From: Massilia sp. H-1
GTDB taxonomy: Bacteria; Pseudomonadota; Gammaproteobacteria; Burkholderiales; Burkholderiaceae_D
Length of the DNA: 64,000 nucleotides
Assembly (NCBI GenBank): GCA_024703915.1
Contig: CP087969.1
Span: 3,224,001-3,288,000 of the forward strand
Reading direction: 5' to 3'
Within the stretch, counting starts at the first letter, position 1. Each line of letters opens with the position of its first letter. A model generated the notes under the pieces. That model was not told where the DNA came from and ran no database searches. It was given only the letters and a program-made list of their open reading frames with translations. This document shows positions 52,576-63,323 of this stretch, piece after piece. Made by a program: the position numbers and the translations under genes.

Positions 52576-54816
52576 TCAGGTCCCGATCCGCCCACCATCA
52601 TTTTTGGTAATCACAATGGTCGACGAACGTGGACGCTTGCTTAAGCGCCGTAGCCCGCATTCGACGGCCACTGGCTGGTGTACTTGGTCGGGTCGCCAAT
52701 ATTGGCCACCGAGGTCGTCTCGCCCGGGTGCTGAATGTTCACGAACATCGACTTCCCGTCCGGCGTCTCCGTAATCCCCGTGATCTCGCATGCCACAGGA
52801 CCGACCAGGAAGCGCTTGAGCGTGTCCGCGGCCTAGCTTCTTGCCCACGAAGGTATCGACCGCCAGCGTGCCGCCTGCCGTCTTGGTGTAGGTCAGGGTG
52901 GCCTTGGCGCCGTCGCCCACCTGGCCCGGCACCGCAGCGAGCATCATGCAGTTGGTGACATCGGTGTAGGCGCCGTCATCGGTCTGGATCCAGCAAATGC
53001 CGGTGTACGGGCTGAACGCCAGGCCGTCCGGGCTCGAGAAGTCCTGGTCGGCGGTCAGGGCCGACAGGTTGACCATGCCGCTGTCGGCGGTCGCTTCGGC
53101 GCCGAACAGGTACACGTCCCAGGTGAACGCGGTGGCCGCGCCATGCCTGCTGCCTTCCTTCATGCGCAGGATATGCCCGTTCGGATTGCCCTTTTGCGCG
53201 CTGGCGCCCTTCATGTCGGTGTAGGCGCGCGGATTGGCGCTGTCCGGCACCAGCTGCGAGCTGCCGCTGGCGTCCACGTTGCGGTTCGAATTGTTGGTCA
53301 GCGAATAGTAGATCTCGCCATTCTTCGGATTGACCGAGCACCATTCCGGTCGGTCCATCTTGGTCGCGCCCACGGCGTCGGCGGCCAGGCGGGCGTTGAC
53401 CAGCACGTCGGCCTGGTCGGCGAAGGCGTAGCTTAAGCAAAGCTTGGCGATGGCGGCGTTGCTCAGCGCCAGTTCCACCCAGGCGCCGCTGCCGTCGGCA
53501 TTGAACTTGGCCACATACAGCTTGCCGCTGTCGAGATACTTGTCGCCGATGGCGATGCGGTCGTTGGCGCTGGCGTCGGCCGCGTTCCAGGTGGCGCTCG
53601 AGACGAACTTGTAGATGTATTCATTGCGCGAATCGTCGCCCATGTAGACCGCCAGCGGCTGGCCTGCAACCACCATGCCGAAGGCGGCGCTTTCGTGCGC
53701 GTAGCGGCCCAGCGCGGTGCGCTTTTCAGCGGACGGGTCTTGTCGTACGGGTCCATCTCGACGATGTAGCCCAGGCCATTGAGTTCATTGCGGTAGTCGT
53801 CGCTGCCGTCGGCGCTGACGCCCTTGCGGCTCAGGTCCCAGCGCGCGTACTTGTCGTCGGCGCCGCCGGTTTCCCAGCCGTGGCGCGAGGTCGCGCCCTG
53901 GTTGCGGCCGTAGCGCTTGAGCGACGCGACGCTCTTGTCGTTGCGGGCCGCGTCGTCGGCGGCGGCGCGCACGAAGTAGCTTCTACCCAGTTTTCTTCGC
54001 CGCTCAGGTAGGAACCCCACGGCGTGCGGCCGGTGCCGCAGTTATTGAGCGTGCCGCGTCTTGGTGCTTAAGCATGAGTATTTGGTGATGGCCAGCGCGT
54101 TGCCGCGCACGGGGCCGGACAGCTCGATGTCGGTCAGCGGGGTGACGCGGCGGTTGAAGGCCGAATCCTTGACGTAGGTCCAGGCGCTGACATTCTTTTT
54201 CACTTCGACCACGGCCAGGCCGTGCACGGCCACTTCGCGGTCCACTTCGGATGCCGGGCGCGGCAGGCTGGTGGTGCCGCCGTTGGCGTGCAGGAAGTGC
54301 GAGGACAGCTTCTCGTCGGTCGTCGCTTCATGGTTCATCGCCAGCAGGCCGCGGTCCGAGCTGCTGTTCGAGGGCGCGCCGGCCGCATTCAGGCCGTAGA
54401 ACTCCATGCCGTCGTGGTGGTCGCCCGAGCGGTTCTCGAAGTCGGCGTCGCTGCCGTCATTCTTGAACGCGGTGGCATTGCCAACGATCGGGTCGCCCAG
54501 CGCGATCAGCACCGATGCCGTGTAGCTAAGCCGGGACGGTCAGCACGTCGGCCAGGCTCTTGGAGACGGCGCTAAAGGCCAGCAGCTTTTCCGGGGTCGG
54601 CGTTGGGGTGACCGGCGGCACCGGCGCGATCACGGGCGCATCGTCATTGCTGCCGCAGCCGCTCAGGCCCACGACGCCGAGGGCGGCCGTGGCGGCCGTG
54701 GCCACACTGCCGCGCAGCAGGTTGCGGCGGCTCATGCGCGCCTCCAGCACCTTGGTGAAGTGGTCGTTCGGCGAATCGTTGGTCTCGACGTCGTGGGAAT
54801 CGTGCGGCTTGTTCAT
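52576..54816 (-). CDS. phoX: PhoX-family alkaline phosphatase
   Basis: About 735 residues. The N-terminus has a twin-arginine signal ([20 protein letters not shown]) and a following SGCG. Conserved PhoX segments follow: [69 protein letters not shown] and [20 protein letters not shown]. It is a calcium/iron phosphatase exported by Tat that frees phosphate from organic esters. Breaks at 54525, 54066, 53985, 53738, 53433, 52831 and 52638, five on the recurring word. A tandem Pho box precedes it. Confidence 0.93.
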
Positions 54817-54872
54817 AATGTCCTTTAGGGCAACGTGGTGGTTTGAGCAAGCGGGATTCTAGAGAGGGCAGA

Positions 54873-54909
54873 TGACGCAGGCGTGACGGCGGCATGACAA
54901 GGCTGTGAC
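54873..54909 (-). promoter_or_regulatory. Tandem Pho box upstream of phoX
   Basis: TGAC occurs at 54873, 54884, 54895 and 54906, exactly 11 bp apart. Read on the minus strand this is four GTCA repeats with the period of PhoB half-sites, enough for two PhoB dimers, 57-93 bp upstream of the phoX start. It implies induction in phosphate starvation. Confidence 0.8.
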
Positions 54910-54934
54910 ATGCGCCGCGGAGCGGAACTTCGGG

Positions 54935-54965
54935 CGAAAAAAGCCCACTCGGAGAGTGGGCTTGA
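54935..54965 (-). terminator. Terminator downstream of the tandem lipoprotein genes
   Basis: AAGCCCACTC pairs with GAGTGGGCTT around a GGA loop, followed on the minus strand by six T. It ends the transcript of the lipoprotein genes before the phoX promoter. Confidence 0.85.
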
Positions 54966-55086
54966 AATCCAATTCTTTTGAGGAGAGTTGGAGGAGACAG
55001 CTCCAGTATGCTGCGCTACAGCATATAAATCTAATTTATCTTTGGAATATCAGTTATTCCAGATAAACATATCTCCTCCGCACGCC

Positions 55087-55768
55087 TTACAGGCAGTTGA
55101 CGTCGACCTTGACTTCGACGTCGCCCATCGTGCCGGTGTAGCTGAGCATGTCGGGCGCGAGCTTCGGATCGGTCCCGGCCACGTTGCCAGGCGAGACGAA
55201 GGTGCAGGTCAGGGTAACTTAGCTGGGTCGCGATGACCGGTGTGTAGGAGGTGCCGAACACGACGCCCGGGAAGGTGTAGCTGACCGTGGTGGCGGTGGC
55301 CACGAACGCCGGGCGGCTGCCGTTATTGATCTGCAAGCCGGTTGCGACCTTGCTTAAGCAGGCAGGGTGATGTTGCCGCCCACGGCAGGCGCCACGATGC
55401 TGCATGCCACGCCGATATTGATTTCCGACAGGCGGCCGATGGTATCCTTGTTACGCGGACCACGCAGTTCTGGTGCGGCGGCTGGCCCGAGGCCGAGCTT
55501 GGCGTGGCGGCGGCCTAAGCTTGACGATGACCTCGTACAAGTCGCCATACTGGAGCGACAGCGGCAGGGCGATCTTGTTCGACGGCGTCAGCATGGCGGT
55601 GGTGATCGTGAAGTCCTTGCCCGAGACGGTATCGGTGAGCACCAGCGGGGAATAGGCCAGTCCTTCGACCGTGACGTAGGCGGTGTAGTTGTCCGAACCG
55701 CCGCCGCAGGCGGACAGGGCGAGCGCGAGCGCCGTCAGAATCGTTGGGCGCAGGAAGCGAAATTTCAT
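55087..55768 (-). CDS. Lipoprotein with NGxxx repeat domain (copy 2)
   Basis: About 225 residues: lipoprotein signal LALALSACGGGSDN, then a domain YVTVEGLAYSPLVLTDTVSG, YGDLYEVIVK, and later INIGVACSIVAPAVGGNITL and GDVEVKVDVNCL. It belongs to the surface-lipoprotein repeat type (a GLVL-N-G, F, Y-V-TV-x-QP, C-TV pattern) shared with its neighbour. Breaks at 55514 (GCCTAAGC), 55455, 55353 (GCTTAAGC) and 55219. It follows the other lipoprotein gene by 31 bp; function unknown. Confidence 0.6.
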
Positions 55769-55799
55769 GGTTTCTCCAGTGTGTTCTGTAAAGTCGCGC

Positions 55800-56445
55800 T
55801 CAGGAGCAGCTGATCGCGACGTTGGCAACGTCGCCCCATCGGCATGGTGCCGGTGTCGGTGGCGCGGTCGACCGTGCAGGTGCGGCCGACCGGCTGCTTG
55901 AAGATCACGATGCCGTAAGGCGCGCCTTCCGGTACTTTGCCGCTTTCGGTGGCGGTGCTTAGAACGTTGAGCGTCATGTCGAACCCGGTGGCGCCGACCG
56001 CAATGGTTTTCTGGTCGGTGCCGTTGGCCAGGATCAGGCCGGTGCCGGTATCGGGCGCTTCGGTGCCAGTCGGACCGGTCAGGCCGGTGATGGTGCCGCC
56101 CAGGTTGTAGGTGATCAGGGTGCACACGACGCGGATTTTCTGCAGGCTGATGTTGGTGGCCTTGGCTTTGCCGTTCTGCACTTCGCACTTGCTGGTATTG
56201 GCTGGCTTGCCCTGCGCCACGACGTCAAACGAGCCGTCGATGGGGATCAGTTCGGGGAAAGCGTAGAAACTGCCGGACGGCACGTCGTGGAAGGCGCCGC
56301 CATTGTTTTGCAGCTGCAGGCCGGTTTTGGTCACGTTCACCAGCGTCACGCTGATCTGCAGCTGGCCCTGGTCGCCGCCGCCGCAGGACGCGAGGCCGAG
56401 CGCGCACGCGATCACGGCGCTGCTACGCAAAAGGAATTGTTTCAT
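55800..56445 (-). CDS. Lipoprotein with two repeat domains (copy 1)
   Basis: About 215 residues: signal with lipobox LASCGGGDQ, then two related domains: VNVTKTGLQLQNNGGAFHDV to KIRVVCT, and LGGTITGLTGPTG, GLILANGTDQKTIAVG to VANVAISCS, each ending in a cysteine. The pattern is common in repeat-rich Oxalobacteraceae lipoproteins; no function is assigned. Breaks near 55840; the word at 55958 (GCTTAGAAC) is read through. It is the upstream gene of a two-gene operon. Confidence 0.6.
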
Positions 56446-56651
56446 GCTTTCTCCAAAAACTAACTGGTAGGGCGGGCAGGCTGGCGCCGATGCCGCAGGA
56501 CTGAACAGGTCGTCATTTTAGTGCATTTGGCAAGGCCACGGCTCTTTGCCTTGTATCCCGTTGTAACGGGTCGGGCGCTGCAACGGCGGCGCGCATTGAT
56601 TTTCCGCCTGCGCCTCGCTATGCTAGGCACTCCCCGTTCCCGTTCCCGACC

Positions 56652-57371
56652 ATGACAACGACGCCGCGCCGTACCTGGCCCAAGGCCATTTTGTTCGACC
56701 TGGACGACACCCTGTGGCCGATCGCGCCGGTCATCCTGCAGGCCGAGGAAAGCTTGCACGCCTGGCTGCAAACCCATGCCCCGCGCGTGAGCGACCGCTT
56801 CTCGATCGAGAACCTGCGCCAGGCCAGGCTGGCCCTGCTGGCCACCCAGCCGCACTTCCACCTCGACCTGGGCGCCCTGCGCCGGGCTAGAGCCTGATGA
56901 CGGCCTTCGAGGAAGCGGGCGAGGATATCGTCAAGGTCGAGCAAGCCATGATCCACTTCTTTGCCGCCCGCAATGCCGTGGTCCCGTATGACGATGTGCT
57001 GCCGGGCTTGCTGCGCCTGAAGGGCCGCACCCTGCTCGGCACCATTTCGAACGGCAATGCCGACCTGCAGGCGATCGGCCTGGCGCACCACTTCAAGGTC
57101 TCGGTCGCGGCGCACCAGCTCGGCTACGCCAAGCCGGACGCCGCCATTTTCCATGCCGCCTGCGCCGAACTGGGCGTGCCCCCGGCCGGAGGCGGTGTAC
57201 GTGGGCGACGATGTCTTGCTCGACGTCCAGGGCGCCCAGCAGGCCGGCTTGCGCGCGGTCTGGCTCAATCGCAACGGCAGCACCCGCCACCTCGAGCACG
57301 CGGTGGTGCCGGACGCCATTTGCGCCGATTTCGACGGCTTGCTGGACTGGCTCAAGCGCGAACACGCCTAG
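56652..57371 (+). CDS. HAD-superfamily hydrolase
   Basis: About 238 residues with all HAD motifs: catalytic [13 protein letters not shown], motif [13 protein letters not shown], Lys in [15 protein letters not shown] and motif [21 protein letters not shown] cytoplasmic phosphatase of unknown substrate. Breaks at 56886 (GCTAGAGC for Ala-Gly) and 57186. Confidence 0.85.
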
Positions 57372-57454
57372 CTAGAAGCGTCCATTTGTCGCCGGGCGGG
57401 CCGCCGAACGTGCATAATAGGGCGAACCTCATCGTTTTCGCCTTCTATAGAATC

Positions 57455-58474
57455 ATGCCACTCGAACCCCGTGCCCAAACCCTGCTCAAAGCCCTGGTCG
57501 AACGGTACATTGCCGACGGCCAGCCGGTCGGGTCGCGTGCGCTGTCCAAAATTTCCGGGCTCGACCTGTCGCTTAGCCACCATCCGCAACATCATGGCCG
57601 ACCTCGAGGAAATGGGGTATGTCGCCAGCCCCCATACCTCGGCCGGGCGGGTGCCCACGCCGCGCGGCTACCGCATCTTTGTCGACACCCTGCTGACGGT
57701 CCAGCACCTCGACGAGCACGCCGTCGAATCGCGCATCCACCTGCTTCTACCCAGCAGCCGCAAAAGATCATTTCCAACGCGGCGCAAATGCTGTCCTCGC
57801 TGTCCCAGTTCATGCCGGCGTCGTGCTCAGCCCGCGCCGCGAATCGGTGTTCCAGCAGATCGAATTTCTGCGCCTGTCCGAAAAACGGATCCTGCTCGTC
57901 ATCGTCGACCCGCGCGGCGACGTCCAGAACCGCCTGCTGCTGACCGAGGCCGACTACACGCCGTCCCAGCTGATCGTCTCGGCCAATTACATCAACCAGA
58001 ATTACGGCGGGCTGTCGTTCGACGAGGTGCGCGCGCCTGACGGGCGAACTGCGCCAGTTGCGCGACGACATGGGGCGCCTGATGGCGGCGGCGGTGGAGG
58101 CGGGCAGCGAAGCGATGGCCGACCAGTCCGACGACATGGTCATTTCCGGCGAGCGCAATCTGCTCAGCGTGGCCGACCTGTCCTCGAACATGACGTCGCT
58201 GCGCCAGATGTTCGACATGTTCGAGCAAAAGACGGGCCTGATGCAGCTGCTCGACGTCTCGAGCAAGGCGACCGGCGTGCAAATTTTCATCGGCGGCGAA
58301 TCGAGCCTGGTGCCGATGGATGAAATGAGCGTGGTGACGGCCCCGTACGAGGTCAATGGCAAGATCGTGGGCACGCTGGGCGTGATCGGGCCGACCCGCA
58401 TGGCGTACGAGCGCGTGATTCCGATCGTGGACATTACCGCCAAACTGCTGTCGAACGCGCTCAGCCACCCTTAG
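57455..58474 (+). CDS. hrcA: Heat-inducible transcription repressor HrcA
   Basis: About 340 residues: [56 protein letters not shown] and [16 protein letters not shown] form the winged helix; the C-domain contains [20 protein letters not shown] and [19 protein letters not shown]. HrcA represses groE/dnaK genes through CIRCE elements, none of which is in this window. Breaks at 57572 (GCTTAGCC), 57746, 57818 and 58038. Confidence 0.95.
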
Positions 58475-58500
58475 GTAGGCGCCGCCCCTGGCGGCCCGGG

Positions 58501-58939
58501 CTAGTTGGATGTCTTGTGCGGGCAATCCTGCTTGACGCAGTTGCCGTAGATGGCCAGCGCGTGCTCGGCAATCTTGAAGCCGCGTTCGACCGCCACCTTG
58601 TGCTGGCGCGATTCGATTTCTTCGTCGTAAAACTCTTCCACGCGGCCGCAGTCCAGGCACACCAGGTGATCGTGGTGCGAGCTTAAGCATTGAGCTCGAA
58701 AATCGCCTTGCCGGTTTCGAAATGGTTGCAGGTTGAGCAGGCTTAGCCTGCTCGAATTGCGTCAATACGCGGTACACGGTCGCCAGGCCGACGTCCATAT
58801 TCTCGGTCAGCAGGATCTTGTAGACATCCTCCGCCGTCAGGTGGCGGACCTCGCTGTTCTGGAAGATTTCCAGGATTTTCAGTCGGGGCAGGGTGGCTTT
58901 CAGACCGCTGGCTTTGAGGTCGCTTGGATTGTTACTCAT
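58501..58939 (-). CDS. fur: Ferric uptake regulator
   Basis: About 143 residues: [40 protein letters not shown] with [12 protein letters not shown], the metal sites [16 protein letters not shown] and [17 protein letters not shown]. Fur with Fe2+ represses iron uptake, for example at the Fur box near 25.7 kb. Breaks at 58740 and 58681 (GCTTAAGC). Divergent from bamE, the usual order in betaproteobacteria. Confidence 0.95.
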
Positions 58940-59029
58940 GTTTGTTACTCGTATATTGGCGTAGTGCTTTATCATATAGCGTTTTAGACGGGGGTGCCTA
59001 GCCTTCCGTTCAACGTTTTGAGGTCATCT

Positions 59030-59581
59030 ATGCGTGTCGATACAGCTGTTTTGCACCGTTTTAGCTTCCGCGCCCCCCTCGTGGCGACCCTGGTTTGCGC
59101 CGCGCTGGCAGTGACCGGCTGCGCCTCCGGGCAGCCGCGCCCTGCTCGGCCGCCCCGCTCAGTACCGACGCTTAAGCGCCCAGACCACGTCCGCGACCGA
59201 CCTGCAGAAATTCTTCTGGATTTTCTCGCCCTATCGTCCTGACATTCAACAGGGCAACTTTATTTCGAAAGAAATGCTCGAACAGCTGCAGGTGGGCCAG
59301 ACCCGCGCCCAAGTCCAGTTCATCCTGGGCACGCCGCTGCTGGTCGACATCTTCCACGCCGACCGCTGGGATTACCCGTTCTACCTGACGCGCGGCGATG
59401 GCGAACGGACCAGCGCGCGTGTCGGTCTTCTTCAAGGACGACAAGGTGACCCGCTTCGAAGGCGGCAAGCTGCCGACCGAACGCGAGTACATCGACCGCA
59501 TCAGCTAGCCCGACCACCGTGGCGGCCAAGGAAGCGCCGAAGAAGGAAGATCCGGCCAACATGATTCAGATTAACAAATAA
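59030..59581 (+). CDS. bamE: Outer-membrane assembly lipoprotein BamE
   Basis: About 180 residues. Lipoprotein signal with LAVTGCASG; the BamE domain reads [40 protein letters not shown] and [20 protein letters not shown]. It is an accessory of the BAM complex that inserts outer-membrane barrels. Breaks near 59135-59170, 59418 and 59507. The next gene, dapB, starts 17 bp later. Confidence 0.93.
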
Positions 59582-60412
<831 letters not shown>

Positions 60413-60418
60413 TCGGCC

Positions 60419-61072
60419 ATGCCGGAATTTAGCATTGCCCGCTATTGGGAACAGGGCGACGCCATCAGCCACGCGGTCGCCTGGCTGCTGCTGGCGATGT
60501 CGCTGGCGAGCTGGTTCATCATTTTTTCCAAGGCCTACAGCAGCTGGCGCGTGCGGCGCGCGGCACCCGCGCTGGACGCCTTCTGGGCCGCGCCCACGCT
60601 GCAGGACGGCATCGCGCTGCTGACGCTGGCCGACAGTGAAGGCGTGTATGCGCCGCTGCTTGGCTGCAGGGCCTGGCCCATGCGGGCGGCAGCGGCAACC
60701 TGGCTTAGAAGCGAAATGAAGCGAGAGGAACAGGTCGTGCGCGTGCTGCGCCAGCAAATCAACCGCTCGACCCAGCGCATCGAAAGCGGGCTCACGCTGC
60801 TGGCCTCGATCGGCGCGACCGCGCCCTTTGTCGGCCTGCTCGGCACCGTGTGGGGGATTTACCATGCGCTGGCCAATGTGTCGGCCGCCGGGGTCGTGCA
60901 GATCGACAAGATCGCCGGTCCGGTGGGCGAAGCGCTGATCATGACCGGCTTCGGGCTGGTGGTAGCCATTCCCGCGGTTCTGGCGTATAACGGCTTGAAC
61001 CGGGTGAACCGGGTGACGCTGACCGAGCTGGACGGCTTTGCCCACGACCTGCAATCCTATTTCACCAAGTAA
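60419..61072 (+). CDS. exbB: MotA/TolQ/ExbB proton channel protein (ExbB)
   Basis: About 215 residues with three helices: AVAWLLLAMSLASWFIIFSK, TLLASIGATAPFVGLLGTVW (the conserved core with GLLGTVWGI) and ALIMTGFGLVVAIPAVLAYN. ExbB and ExbD use the proton gradient to drive TonB. Breaks near 60661 and 60703 (GCTTAGAAGC). Six bp after dapB. Confidence 0.88.
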   Translation: MPEFSIARYWEQGDAISHAVAWLLLAMSLASWFIIFSKAYSSWRVRRAAPALDAFWAAPTLQDGIALLTLADSEGVYAPLLGCRAWPMRAAAATWLRSEMKREEQVVRVLRQQINRSTQRIESGLTLLASIGATAPFVGLLGTVWGIYHALANVSAAGVVQIDKIAGPVGEALIMTGFGLVVAIPAVLAYNGLNRVNRVTLTELDGFAHDLQSYFTK

Positions 61073-61081
61073 GCGGCCAGC

Positions 61082-61519
61082 ATGAGCTTTGGCGCCTTCC
61101 ATCCGCAGCGGCAGCATTCGATGATGAGCGACATTAACGTCACGCCCATGGTCGACGTGATGCTGGTACTGCTGGTTATTTTCATCATCACCGCGCCCAT
61201 GTTCACGCACGCGGTCAAGCTCGATCTGCCCGAGGCCAAGGCGGCGCTGGCGCCGCAGCAGCCGGACAGCGTGACCCTGGCCATCGATGCCGGCGGCCAG
61301 GTATTTTGGAATAATGAGCCGGTCGACAGCGCCGCGCTGGCCGCGCGCATGACGCGGGCGGCGGCAGCCGTGCCCGCGCCCGCGTTGCAGTTGCGCGCAG
61401 ACAAGAACACCCGCTACGAAGCGGTGGCCCAGGTGATGGCCGCCGCCCAGGCGCACGGTTTGACCAAGCTCGGCTTCGTCACCGAACCCAACAAGGAGAA
61501 AGCAGATGGCCAGCGCTGA
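61082..61519 (+). CDS. exbD: ExbD/TolR biopolymer transport protein
   Basis: An intact 145-residue protein: MMSDINVTPMVDVMLVLLVI contains the one helix with the proton-binding Asp, and a periplasmic domain ends LTKLGFVTEPNKEKADGQR. It partners ExbB. Its last 14 bases overlap the barstar-like gene. Confidence 0.9.
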   Translation: MSFGAFHPQRQHSMMSDINVTPMVDVMLVLLVIFIITAPMFTHAVKLDLPEAKAALAPQQPDSVTLAIDAGGQVFWNNEPVDSAALAARMTRAAAAVPAPALQLRADKNTRYEAVAQVMAAAQAHGLTKLGFVTEPNKEKADGQR

Positions 61520-61835
61520 ACTGAACGGAGCCTCGATTCTCGGTTGGGATACTTTCCACAGCGAATGCCGCGCCGCCTTCGGGTTTCCCGAGTTTTACGG
61601 CAACACCATGGATGCCTGGGTCGATTGCCTGAGCTATCTGCGCGACGAGGACGGCATGACCAAGTTCCGCCTCAAGCCGAACGAGCTGCTCGAGATCGTG
61701 GTCAGGGATTCGGCCCAGATGCGCGAGCGCGTGCCGGACTTGCTCGAGGAAATGGCGTTCTGCATCGCTTCAAGCATCAACGAGCGCTACGAAGACTACG
61801 GCGAGAAGCCAGCGCTGGCGCTGGTGCTCAAGTAA
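61506..61835 (+). CDS. Barstar-family protein (RNase inhibitor fold)
   Basis: An intact 109-residue protein. SILGWDTFHSECRAAFGFPE, FYGNTMDAWVDCLSYLRDED matches the barstar hallmark (FP.FYG.N.DA..DCL). Barstars neutralise barnase-type nucleases. No barnase-like gene is nearby, so it is an orphan, perhaps protecting against contact-delivered RNases or having another role. It starts inside exbD, so it is co-transcribed with exbBD. Confidence 0.82.
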   Translation: MASAELNGASILGWDTFHSECRAAFGFPEFYGNTMDAWVDCLSYLRDEDGMTKFRLKPNELLEIVVRDSAQMRERVPDLLEEMAFCIASSINERYEDYGEKPALALVLK

Positions 61836-61855
61836 GTCAGCGCACGGCCTTCAGG

Positions 61856-62203
61856 TCAGAAGTGGGGGTTGTAGATCAGCCCCAGCAGGTTGCCGAAGGG
61901 ATCGGCCAGATCCACCACCCGGATCGATTCACCCACCTCCTGCAGCGGCGTGTGCACGGTCGCGCCCAGGGCGACGATGCGCGCCACCTCGGCCTCGATA
62001 TCGTCCACGCCCCAGTACACATTGGCGCCGGTCAGGCCCGGCGTGCCGTCCGGCACCAGACCCAGCTCGAAGCCGCCGATCTCGAAGCCCACATAGAAGG
62101 GCTGGTCGAAGTAGGGTTCCTTGCGGAACACCTGGGCGTACCAGGCTTTGGCCTTGGCCAGGTCGCCAACCGGATAGACGGTCGTTCTCAGTCCGTGAAT
62201 CAT
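61856..62203 (-). CDS. VOC-superfamily (glyoxalase-like) protein
   Basis: An intact 115-residue protein: GLRTTVYPVGDLAKAKAWYA, GFEIGGFELGLVPDGTPG, VDDIEAEVARIVALGATVHT and VDLADPFGNLLGLIYNPHF. The paired beta-alpha-beta-beta-beta units and the metal-site Glu-like positions fit the VOC fold. Substrate unknown. It is followed upstream on the same strand by an AraC gene. Confidence 0.8.
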   Translation of the reverse strand: MIHGLRTTVYPVGDLAKAKAWYAQVFRKEPYFDQPFYVGFEIGGFELGLVPDGTPGLTGANVYWGVDDIEAEVARIVALGATVHTPLQEVGESIRVVDLADPFGNLLGLIYNPHF

Positions 62204-62269
62204 CGTGCTCTCCTTGAAGAAAACCAGAGTGTGCCACCGCGCGGGGCGCCGTCTTGTAAAAATGGAAGC

Positions 62270-63047
62270 TCAGGCCCGCGCGAACGATTGCGGGGTGCGG
62301 CCGGACAGGTCGCGGAACTCGTGCGCCATGTGCGGCTGGTCGTAATAGCCGGTGCCGAGCGCGAGCGCCGCCAGATCGGCTGCGCCCGCGGCCCGGATGG
62401 CCGCGCTGGCATGCTGGAAGCGGCACACGCGCGGAACAGCTTGGCTAAAGCAGGCCGACGCGGGCGCGGAACTGGCTTAGCCAGATGCTGGCGCGACACG
62501 CCCAGCTGCTCGGCCAGCGCCTCGATGCGGATCGCGCCGCGCGCCGTCTCGATCGCACGCACGGCCGCGTCCACCGCAGCCGGACGCGGATCGGCCCGGC
62601 GCAGGCGCTGCAGCAGCAGCTGTTCGATCACGGCCAGGGCCCGGGTGTCGGAAAGCGGCTTGGACCACAGCGCCTCGGCGCAGCGTTCGGCCGCGCCCGC
62701 TTCCCACAGATCGGCCAGGGCCGGATGCTGGTCGGCCAGCGCGTGCAGCGGCAGATCGAAGAAGTGGGCGGCGGCGCCCGGCTTGAAGCGGACCGCGATG
62801 GTGCGCACCGGGCGGCTGAACGCGACCGTGATGGCCGTGCTCATCATGCTTAAGCGACCCCGCCCAGCGGATTGGTATCCTGCCACAGGATGTCGATGCC
62901 ATTGTCGGGCAGGACCCGGTGCGCGATCGGCGTGTCGCCCGGATCGGCAAGGCAGGTCCACAGGCACGCCACGAAGGGTGCGAGAGCGGGGCAGGGCGGA
63001 TGTTCCTGATAAAAAACCATGGCGGGCGCAGGAGAAAGTATGCCCAT
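62270..63047 (-). CDS. AraC-family transcriptional regulator
   Basis: About 255 residues. The N-terminal part (FYQEHPPCPALAPFVACLWT) resembles DUF6597-type sensors and the C-terminal two HTH motifs are LAEQLGVSRQHLA and ALALGTGYYDQPHMAHEFRD, ending GRTPQSFARA. Breaks at 62848 (GCTTAAGC), 62477 (GCTTAGC), 62442 and near 62410. Start MGILSPAPAM at 63047; ATG 63020 is possible. It may control the adjacent VOC gene. Confidence 0.75.
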
Positions 63048-63055
63048 TCTACTGC

Positions 63056-63193
63056 CTAGTCCACTATCCAGAGCTGGATCAGCAAGATCAGCGTGACGAG
63101 CAACTCCACCGATGCTAGCGCTATCAACAGCCAATTCCAGGCCATACGCCGCCGTGCGTCAATCCCGATGTGCAGCGCATCTTCGGTAGTCAT
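63056..63193 (-). CDS. 45-residue single-helix membrane protein
   Basis: A short intact frame: MTTEDALHIGIDARRRMAW, then one long helix (NWLLIALASVELLVTLILLI) and QLWIVD before TAG. It sits 8 bp upstream of the AraC gene on the same strand. Clean topology supports a real gene, but no family is recognised. Confidence 0.5.
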   Translation of the reverse strand: MTTEDALHIGIDARRRMAWNWLLIALASVELLVTLILLIQLWIVD

Positions 63194-63294
63194 GCTGTTC
63201 GCCTCCCGACATCTGTCACGCCGTTTAGATCTGCACGACGTGGCGATGGTTCCGGGATTCCCACCCCGGGCAGCCCAAGCCCAGCCCGTACCAG

Positions 63295-63300
63295 TATAAT
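63295..63300 (+). promoter_or_regulatory. leuS: Putative -10 element of leuS
   Basis: A perfect TATAAT lies 50 bp before the leuS ATG. No clear -35 is visible in the GC-rich bases upstream. Confidence 0.5.
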
Positions 63301-63323
63301 GACCGGTTCATATTCACTTTTAG

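Noticed and set aside
57372..57454. CIRCE element near hrcA
   Set aside because: No TTAGCACTC and GAGTGCTAA pair is present; only a weak CATAAT is seen.
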